Assembly (NCBI GenBank): GCA_025922995.1
Contig: JAICGT010000070.1
Coordinates: 1 to 6,682, forward strand
DNA length: 6,682 nucleotides
Origin: Fimbriimonadales bacterium
GTDB taxonomy: Bacteria; Armatimonadota; Fimbriimonadia; Fimbriimonadales; ATM1
Direction: 5' to 3'
Shown: positions 6,644 through 6,682 of the stretch, piece after piece
Numbering within the stretch: the stretch's first letter is position 1
Layout of the letters: the number at the start of each line of letters is the position of its first letter
Translations under genes and position numbers: made by a program
Notes under the pieces: model-generated
The model's input: only the letters and a program-made list of their open reading frames with translations
Told to the model about the DNA's origin: nothing
Databases searched by the model: none

Positions 6644-6682
6644 CTCCCCGATCCCGTGTACAAACGAGAGACGCTTTGAGAC
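6644..6682 (-). other. Open upstream edge of the first gene
   Basis: These 39 bases precede the TTG start. Read in the same frame they hold no stop and no ATG, GTG or TTG, and encode a peptide beginning VSKRLSFVHG. A GGGGAG directly abuts the TTG (spacing zero), and a weaker GGGA ends 8 nt before it. I see no convincing -10/-35 pair. The stretch may be 5' leader or the start of a longer N-terminus. Confidence 0.4.

Overview
The window is a single minus-strand gene cluster that fills it almost completely. Five collinear genes are read from right to left: (1) a secreted or membrane-anchored protein of about 593 aa (6643-4862); (2) a six-helix ABC-2 type permease (4865-4032); (3) an ABC ATPase (4030-3101); (4) a second, larger ABC-2 type permease of about 12 helices (3099-1558); (5) a three-helix protein with a long coiled coil that starts at 1548 and runs off the left edge without a stop (516 codons visible). 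The junctions are a 4-nt overlap, 1 nt, 1 nt and 9 nt. This is the pattern of one translationally coupled operon. I see no promoter, terminator, RNA gene, mobile element, CRISPR array or significant repeat. No gap exceeds 39 nt.

Together the genes look like an envelope machine. One ATPase sits between two different permeases, which share the same ABC-2 cytoplasmic signature (AGER-x-R-S followed by D-x-x-L and PI). On both sides lie proteins with large domains predicted to be outside the cytoplasm: an N-terminal glutamine-amidotransferase-like fold without an obvious nucleophile in gene 1, and a long charged coiled coil in gene 5. The closest described parallel I know is the GldA/GldF/GldG arrangement of Bacteroidetes (ATPase, ABC-2 permease, auxiliary protein with a GATase-like domain). 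The resemblance is architectural, the substrate is unknown, and no gene symbol can be assigned with confidence.

Organism: GC is moderate overall, high (about 65-77% in the 60-base lines counted) in the 5' half of gene 1 and near 48% in part of gene 2. Alternative starts (TTG, GTG) are used. The ATPase subtype (GYMPDFFGLYDD in place of the usual Q-loop) and the pairing with a DUF4175-like coiled-coil protein remind me of Armatimonadota or Planctomycetota. This is a weak inference from memory; the window holds no taxonomic marker.

Both ends are incomplete. The first gene's frame stays open to the right edge, so its true start may lie outside. The last gene appears to be cut a few residues before its natural end.
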